Program-made: the position numbers and the translations under genes
NCBI GenBank assembly: GCA_946541435.1
Contig: CAMNJK010000040.1
Coordinates: forward strand, 1 to 10,091
DNA: 10,091 nt
Direction of reading: 5' to 3'
Origin: an uncultured Bacillota bacterium
GTDB taxonomy: Bacteria; Bacillota; Clostridia; Peptostreptococcales; Anaerovoracaceae
Notes under the pieces: generated by a model
Database searches by the model: none
Told to the model about the DNA's origin: nothing
The model's input: only the letters and a program-made list of their open reading frames with translations
Shown here: positions 5,729-10,091 of the stretch, one piece after another
Layout: the number at the start of each line of letters is the position of its first letter
How positions within the stretch are numbered: the first letter of the stretch is position 1

Positions 5729-7024
5729 ATGGATATTCGCATCACAAAAGCCCCCGCAGGGGGAACGATCCCGGCCATCCCGTCAAAGTCGGCGGCCCAC
5801 CGGATCATGATCGCGGCGGCTCTCTCCGGACTGCCGCTCACGCAAAACCTGGAAGGGCTGTCATTGGATATCACAGCCACAAAAGAATGTCTGGAAGCCC
5901 TTTTCTCCCGGGACCGGGGCCATGCTCCCGCCAGCCTTTGCTGTGGTGAGAGCGGATCTACCCTGCGGTTTCTCCTGCCCGTGGCGGGCGCCCTGGGGGT
6001 GGATGCCGACCTGCACTGCGAAGGGCGGCTGCCGGACCGGCCCATGGAGCCTTTTCTGGAGGCCCTGGCGGAGCACGGCTGCACCGTCACCGGGCGCACG
6101 CCCAAGATGATCCGCGGTAAACTTAAGCCCGGGACCTATCGGCTGCCCGGCAATGTTTCTTCTCAGTATGTGACGGGACTCCTGTTTGCCCTGCCACTTC
6201 TGGAGGGGGACAGCCGGATCCTGGTGGAGGGCACCCTGCAGTCCCGGCCCTATATCGATCTGACCCTGGATGTGCTTGCAAAGGCTGGCATTCAGGTGTG
6301 TGAGAAGACCTTCGGGCAGGGACAGAAACTGGCGGCAGAGGCGGATGGCGCTGAAACAGAAGGACCGGGTACGGTCTTCGAGATCCGGGGCGGCCAGAAG
6401 TATATGCTGCCGGCGGAGGAACTGGACAGGATCGAAGGCGACTGGTCCAACGGCGCCTTCTGGATCGTGATGGACGCAATGAACCGGAGAATGGGAGCCG
6501 GTGAGATCACCTGCACAGGACTGGATCCGGCGTCAAGGCAGGGCGACCGGGCCATCGTGGAGCTGATCCGTCGGATGGAGCAGGCGGATCGGAACAGCGC
6601 CGCGGACGGACAGGGCCGCCGGGTCGAGATCGACGTGTCCGACATTCCGGATCTGGTGCCGGCCATTTCCGCATATGCCTGCGGTAGACCTGCCGGGGCG
6701 GTGACCCATATCGTGGGCGCAGAGCGGCTCCGGTTCAAGGAGAGCGACCGGCTTCGCGCTGTGACCGAGATCCTGTCGGGACTGGGCGCTGATATCACAG
6801 AGGAACCGGCGGGGCTGATGATCCGCGGGACGAAGACCCTGTCCGGCGGTGAGGCGGATTCCTTCGGTGACCACAGGATCGTGATGATGGCTGCGGCCGC
6901 GGCCTGCATCGCAGAGCAAGACATCATCATCCGGGGCGCGGAAGCGGTGAACAAATCCTACCCGGGTTTTTTTGAAGATTACCGGAAACTGGGCGGCGAG
7001 GTCCGCGAGCTGTCCGAGGAATGA
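5729..7024 (+). CDS. EPSP synthase (3-phosphoshikimate 1-carboxyvinyltransferase)
   Basis: AroA (431 residues) transfers the enolpyruvyl group of PEP to shikimate-3-phosphate, step 6 of the pathway. Conserved sites include Lys20, Ser21 and Arg25 (PSKSAAHR), the GESGSTLRF loop (73-81), Asp308 in DIPDLVP as catalytic aspartate, RFKESDRLRAV, and GDHRIVM (380-386). The loop reads GESGST rather than the GNAGTA of E. coli-type enzymes, so sensitivity to glyphosate cannot be assumed from the E. coli form; this is inference. The start is chosen at 5729 for its match to the family N-terminus. An out-of-frame ATG lies 5 bases earlier, and AAGGA repeats (5714-5718, 5720-5724) supply the ribosome-binding site. 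Its stop codon overlaps the next start (ATGA), indicating translational coupling with the fusion protein. Confidence 0.97.
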   Translation: MDIRITKAPAGGTIPAIPSKSAAHRIMIAAALSGLPLTQNLEGLSLDITATKECLEALFSRDRGHAPASLCCGESGSTLRFLLPVAGALGVDADLHCEGRLPDRPMEPFLEALAEHGCTVTGRTPKMIRGKLKPGTYRLPGNVSSQYVTGLLFALPLLEGDSRILVEGTLQSRPYIDLTLDVLAKAGIQVCEKTFGQGQKLAAEADGAETEGPGTVFEIRGGQKYMLPAEELDRIEGDWSNGAFWIVMDAMNRRMGAGEITCTGLDPASRQGDRAIVELIRRMEQADRNSAADGQGRRVEIDVSDIPDLVPAISAYACGRPAGAVTHIVGAERLRFKESDRLRAVTEILSGLGADITEEPAGLMIRGTKTLSGGEADSFGDHRIVMMAAAAACIAEQDIIIRGAEAVNKSYPGFFEDYRKLGGEVRELSEE

Positions 7025-9891
7025 GGCTGAACATGACTGTTTCGTTTGGAGAACATATCAACCTGGAACTATACGGGACTTCGCATGGTCCCTGTATTGG
7101 CGTGCGCATCAGCGGCCTGCCGGCGGGCATCAGCTTTGACCCGGACCGGCTGCAGGACTTTCTGGACCGGCGCGCGCCGGGGCGCAACGCCTGGTCTACG
7201 GCGCGGAAGGAAGCGGACCGACCGGTGTTCCGGACCGGCGTGGCAGAAGGCTCGGGCAAACGTCTGGTCACCACAGGACAGACGCTGACAGCGGAGATCA
7301 TGAATACCAATACCCGGCCCGGGGACTATCAGAACACGGCGGTGATCCCCAGACCTGCCCATGCGGACTATCCTGCCTGGGTGAAGTACGGCAGGATCGA
7401 ATCCGGCGGCGGACAGTTCTCGGCCCGGCTGACGGCGGCCCTCTGCATCGCCGGCGGGATCTTCCTGCAGTGGCTGGAGGAGAAGGACATCCGGATCGGC
7501 GCCCACATCAGGTCCATCGGCGCCGTGCAGGATGCGCCATTCGATCCTCTGGGAAAAGACGCGGACGGCGGGGCCGATCCCTTTGCCGCGGTGGACAGAG
7601 ACTTCCCTGTGATCCGAAAAGACCGGGGGGAGGCGATGAAATCCCTGATCGCCGGCGTGAAAGGGGACGGCGACTCCATCGGCGGGGTCATCGAATGCAT
7701 GATCACCGGGCTTCCGGCAGGTATGGGGAGCCCCCTGTTCGGCAGCATCGAAAGCCGCCTCTGCCAGGTTCTGTTCGCGGTGCCTGCAGTCAAGGGGGTG
7801 GAATTCGGCGCAGGTTTTCAGGCGGCGGGAATGCTGGGATCAGAAAACAACGATCCCTATCGCATGGAGGACGGCCGGGTGGTTACATCTACCAATCATC
7901 ACGGCGGGATCCTGGGCGGCCTGTCATCCGGTATGCCGGTGATCTTCCGTACCGCCATGAAACCCACGCCTTCCATTGCCAAAGAGCAGAAAAGCGTGGA
8001 TCTGAATACCCTGACCGAGACTGTCCTGCAGATCCGGGGCCGCCATGATCCCTGCATCGTGCCCCGGGCAGTGCCCTGCATCGAAGCAGCGGCGGCTGTG
8101 GCAGTGGCAGATCTGCTGCTGGAGCAGGAAGAGGACAGAGAAGAGAGGACCAAAGCCTGTGAGGATCAGAGCGCAGGAGCATGTGAAAAGAAGGGGGCGG
8201 ATCTGCGGGAACCGCAGGGGGCAGGCCAGCAGGATCTGGCCCGGTACAGAATCGAAATCGACCGCATCGACCGGGAAATCATGCGGCTGATGGAAGAACG
8301 ATTCGATGTGGTCACGGAGATCGGCGCCTGGAAGGAACGTCAGGGTCTTCCTGTGCTGGATGAAAAACGGGAGCAGCAGAAGATCGCCGCGATGAAAGCC
8401 CTTGTCAGCGAAGAGAAAGGGCCGTATCTGGAAGGGATCCTGAAGGGGATCATGGCGGAGAGCAGGAACTATCAGGAAGACCGGAAGAAACGGAACCTGT
8501 CGGAAGGGACCGGCAGGGACCAGGCCGGAACAGACGGTGATCAGGTGGAGGCTGCGGCAGATCCCGCGCCTATCTTTGGCCTTTTGGGCCGGGTGCTGGG
8601 ACACAGCCATTCCCCGCAGGTCCACCGGATGCTGGCCGGATATGAATACGGACTGTTTGAGCGAGAGCCGGATCAGCTGGCGGCGTTTTTTGCGGATCCG
8701 TTCTGGCGGGGCATCAATGTGACCATTCCATATAAGAAGGAGGTCATGGCCTACTGTGATGAATTGTCGCAGCGGGCGGCGGACTGCGCCAGTGTCAATA
8801 CCATCGTTCGAAGGACATCGAAGGATGGCGGCGAGACCACGTTCGGAGACAACACGGATTACGCCGGATTCCGCTATATGGTGGAACAGGCCGGCATCGA
8901 TGTCAGCGGAAGCAAGGCGCTGGTACTGGGCAGCGGCGGCGTATCGGGGACGGTGGTCTGCGCGCTGCGGGACCTGGGCGCGGATCCGGTCATCGTCATA
9001 TCCAGAAGCGGCGAAAACAACTATCAGAATCTGGATCGCCATCGGGATGCCCGCATCATTGTGAATACTACACCGGTGGGCATGTATCCCAGGAGCGGTG
9101 AGGCGGCGGTGGATATCCGGGAATTTCCCGCCTGCGCCGCGGTCTTTGATCTGATCTATAATCCGCTGCGGACCAGACTGATGCTGGATGCGGAAGCTGC
9201 GGGCATTCCTGCCTTTGGCGGTCTGTCCATGCTGGTGGCCCAGGCAGCGGAGGCGTCAGCGCTCTTCCTGGATGCTTCCGGCGCCGGAGAAGAAAAAATG
9301 ACGGAAGTCAGGGAAAGGACAGATGCGGTCTTCCGGCGTCTTCAGTCGCAGTTGGAGGATCTGGTGCTGATCGGCATGCCGGGCGCGGGCAAAACCAGCG
9401 TCGGCCGGCTCCTGGCGGAGCAGACGGGCAGGGGATTCCTCGATCTGGACGAAGAGATCGGGCGGCAGACCGGAAGGAGCCCGGAGGAGATCATCCGTGA
9501 AGATGGTCCGGACCGGTTCCGCGAGATCGAGACACAGATCCTGAGGCGGGTCGTCCGGCGGGAAGGAAATGCTGAAGGAAACGGCTTATCGGAGAACTGC
9601 GGCGGCCCGGGCAGCCTGGTCATCGCCTGCGGCGGAGGGATCGTAGAGCGGGAGGAAAACCGCGCCCTGCTGCGGGAAAACGGCAGAGTCATCTGGGTGC
9701 AGCGGCCATTGACAGAACTTCCGGTCAGCGGACGTCCCATCTCACAGAATGACGGGGTGGAGGAGATCTACCGCCGCCGGGCAGGCCGGTACGAAGACTG
9801 GAGCGATATGACGGCGGACGCCCCGGACGTTGCCGGAAAGGCGCGGCAGATCATGCAAAAGCTGGGGCTGCCAGAGCAACAGGACCGGTAA
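7021..9891 (+). CDS. Four-domain fusion: chorismate synthase, chorismate mutase, shikimate dehydrogenase, shikimate kinase
   Basis: One open frame of 956 residues holds four complete enzymes. Chorismate synthase (about 5-370) has His22 in GTSHG, His114 in [16 protein letters not shown] (128-136), GDSIGG and [10 protein letters not shown]. Chorismate mutase, AroQ class (about 405-486), keeps all aligned E. coli active-site residues: Arg410, Arg427, Lys438, Asp447, Arg450, Glu451, Ser481 and Gln485. Shikimate dehydrogenase (about 516-752) has Lys572 in NVTIPYKK, Asp613 in GDNTDYAG and GSGGVSG (637-643). Shikimate kinase (about 779-950) has GMPGAGKTS (785-793), DLD (808-810), FREIE (833-837), GGG (871-873), Arg905 and Arg920. 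Charged, Gly-rich linkers separate the first three domains (371-404, 487-515), and a helical linker precedes the kinase. It starts within the aroA stop (ATGA); Met5 is a possible alternative start. The protein would do steps 4, 5 and 7 plus the mutase step in the cytosol. Confidence 0.93.
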   Translation: MRLNMTVSFGEHINLELYGTSHGPCIGVRISGLPAGISFDPDRLQDFLDRRAPGRNAWSTARKEADRPVFRTGVAEGSGKRLVTTGQTLTAEIMNTNTRPGDYQNTAVIPRPAHADYPAWVKYGRIESGGGQFSARLTAALCIAGGIFLQWLEEKDIRIGAHIRSIGAVQDAPFDPLGKDADGGADPFAAVDRDFPVIRKDRGEAMKSLIAGVKGDGDSIGGVIECMITGLPAGMGSPLFGSIESRLCQVLFAVPAVKGVEFGAGFQAAGMLGSENNDPYRMEDGRVVTSTNHHGGILGGLSSGMPVIFRTAMKPTPSIAKEQKSVDLNTLTETVLQIRGRHDPCIVPRAVPCIEAAAAVAVADLLLEQEEDREERTKACEDQSAGACEKKGADLREPQGAGQQDLARYRIEIDRIDREIMRLMEERFDVVTEIGAWKERQGLPVLDEKREQQKIAAMKALVSEEKGPYLEGILKGIMAESRNYQEDRKKRNLSEGTGRDQAGTDGDQVEAAADPAPIFGLLGRVLGHSHSPQVHRMLAGYEYGLFEREPDQLAAFFADPFWRGINVTIPYKKEVMAYCDELSQRAADCASVNTIVRRTSKDGGETTFGDNTDYAGFRYMVEQAGIDVSGSKALVLGSGGVSGTVVCALRDLGADPVIVISRSGENNYQNLDRHRDARIIVNTTPVGMYPRSGEAAVDIREFPACAAVFDLIYNPLRTRLMLDAEAAGIPAFGGLSMLVAQAAEASALFLDASGAGEEKMTEVRERTDAVFRRLQSQLEDLVLIGMPGAGKTSVGRLLAEQTGRGFLDLDEEIGRQTGRSPEEIIREDGPDRFREIETQILRRVVRREGNAEGNGLSENCGGPGSLVIACGGGIVEREENRALLRENGRVIWVQRPLTELPVSGRPISQNDGVEEIYRRRAGRYEDWSDMTADAPDVAGKARQIMQKLGLPEQQDR
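9286..9300 (+). promoter_or_regulatory. Internal ribosome-binding site and ATG before the shikimate kinase domain
   Basis: GGAG (9286-9289) lies 8 bases before an in-frame ATG (9298-9300, Met760). Initiation here would give a free 197-residue shikimate kinase starting [12 protein letters not shown]. No comparable signal precedes the mutase or dehydrogenase domains. It may be a relic of a once separate aroK, or a working internal start. Confidence 0.45.
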
Positions 9892-9903
9892 GGGCAGTGT
9901 CCA

Positions 9904-9939
9904 AAAAGCAGATGCCGGAACAAAAGCAGATACCGAAAA
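9904..9939 (+). repeat. Tandem 18-bp duplication between the fusion gene and aroQ
   Basis: Two adjacent 18-base units (9904-9921 and 9922-9939) match at 15 of 18 positions, both starting AAAAGCAGAT. They fill half of the 73-base gap. The unit is a multiple of three and has no stop in the aroQ frame, where it would encode two similar hexapeptides (KADAGT and KADTEK). Confidence 0.6.
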
Positions 9940-9964
9940 ACAGATCATAAATGGAGAGCAGAGG

Positions 9965-10091
9965 ATGAGAATACTGGTAATCAACGGACCCAATCTGAAC
10001 ATGCTGGGGATCCGTGAACCGGAGATCTACGGCAGGAAGACCTACCGGAATCTGGTGGAATATGTGGAGGCAGCGCTGGCGGAAGCCGGCG
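9965..10091 (+). CDS. Type II 3-dehydroquinate dehydratase (partial, runs off the window)
   Basis: The first 42 codons encode [15 protein letters not shown] followed by REPEIYG, the hallmark N-terminus of type II dehydroquinases, including the catalytic-loop Arg and the active-site Tyr. The enzyme dehydrates 3-dehydroquinate to 3-dehydroshikimate, step 3 of the pathway, as a dodecamer in the cytosol. GGAG (9953-9956) lies 8 bases before ATG. The rest of the roughly 145-residue protein lies outside the window. It is the last visible gene of the operon; no terminator lies between it and the fusion gene, so it is probably co-transcribed. The aroQ name here means the dehydroquinase, not the AroQ class of chorismate mutase. 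Confidence 0.94.
   Translation, partial: MRILVINGPNLNMLGIREPEIYGRKTYRNLVEYVEAALAEAG

Noticed and set aside
1..10091. CRISPR array, tRNA, rRNA, insertion sequence or phage genes
   Set aside because: No regularly spaced repeats, RNA gene structure, transposase or phage protein was seen on either strand.

Overview
The window looks like chromosomal DNA from a Gram-positive anaerobe of class Clostridia, probably Lachnospiraceae-like. This is an inference from strong GGAGG ribosome-binding sites, a Gram-positive LexA box (GAAC-N4-GTTC) before recA, a type I-beta DAHP synthase, a GESGST-type EPSP synthase and a VanZ-like protein. No species can be named from the sequence alone.

Layout. Positions 1-589 are visibly AT-richer than the rest and hold no convincing gene: an intrinsic terminator (86-123) for something to the left, diverged repeats and a large imperfect hairpin. 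A VanZ-like membrane protein lies on the minus strand (590-1015), divergent from recA (1251-2378). The recA control region has two sigma-A-type promoters and a perfect LexA operator. From 2379 to the end there is an aromatic amino acid operon: a regulatory leader (2418-2682), then pheA, aroF (DAHP synthase), tyrA, aroA, a 956-residue fusion protein and the start of aroQ (type II dehydroquinase), all on the plus strand with short gaps or overlaps.

Two features stand out. First, the gene at 7021-9891 is one uninterrupted frame encoding chorismate synthase, an AroQ-class chorismate mutase, shikimate dehydrogenase and shikimate kinase. With neighbouring aroA it covers shikimate-pathway steps 4 to 7 plus the first step towards Phe and Tyr. 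The PheA of the same operon keeps only helix 1 of its usual N-terminal chorismate mutase, while the mutase in the fusion keeps every active-site residue I could align. The mutase activity therefore seems to have been moved from PheA to the fusion. Second, the operon is preceded by a 31-codon leader peptide with four Tyr and four Phe codons, a strong terminator and a mutually exclusive antiterminator pairing. This is a ribosome-mediated attenuator responding to Phe/Tyr supply.

How the genes work together: AroF commits erythrose-4-phosphate and PEP to the pathway. AroB (not in the window) and AroQ give dehydroshikimate. The AroE and AroK domains, AroA and the AroC domain carry this to chorismate. 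The mutase domain makes prephenate, which PheA turns into phenylpyruvate and TyrA into hydroxyphenylpyruvate. The attenuator senses the two end products.
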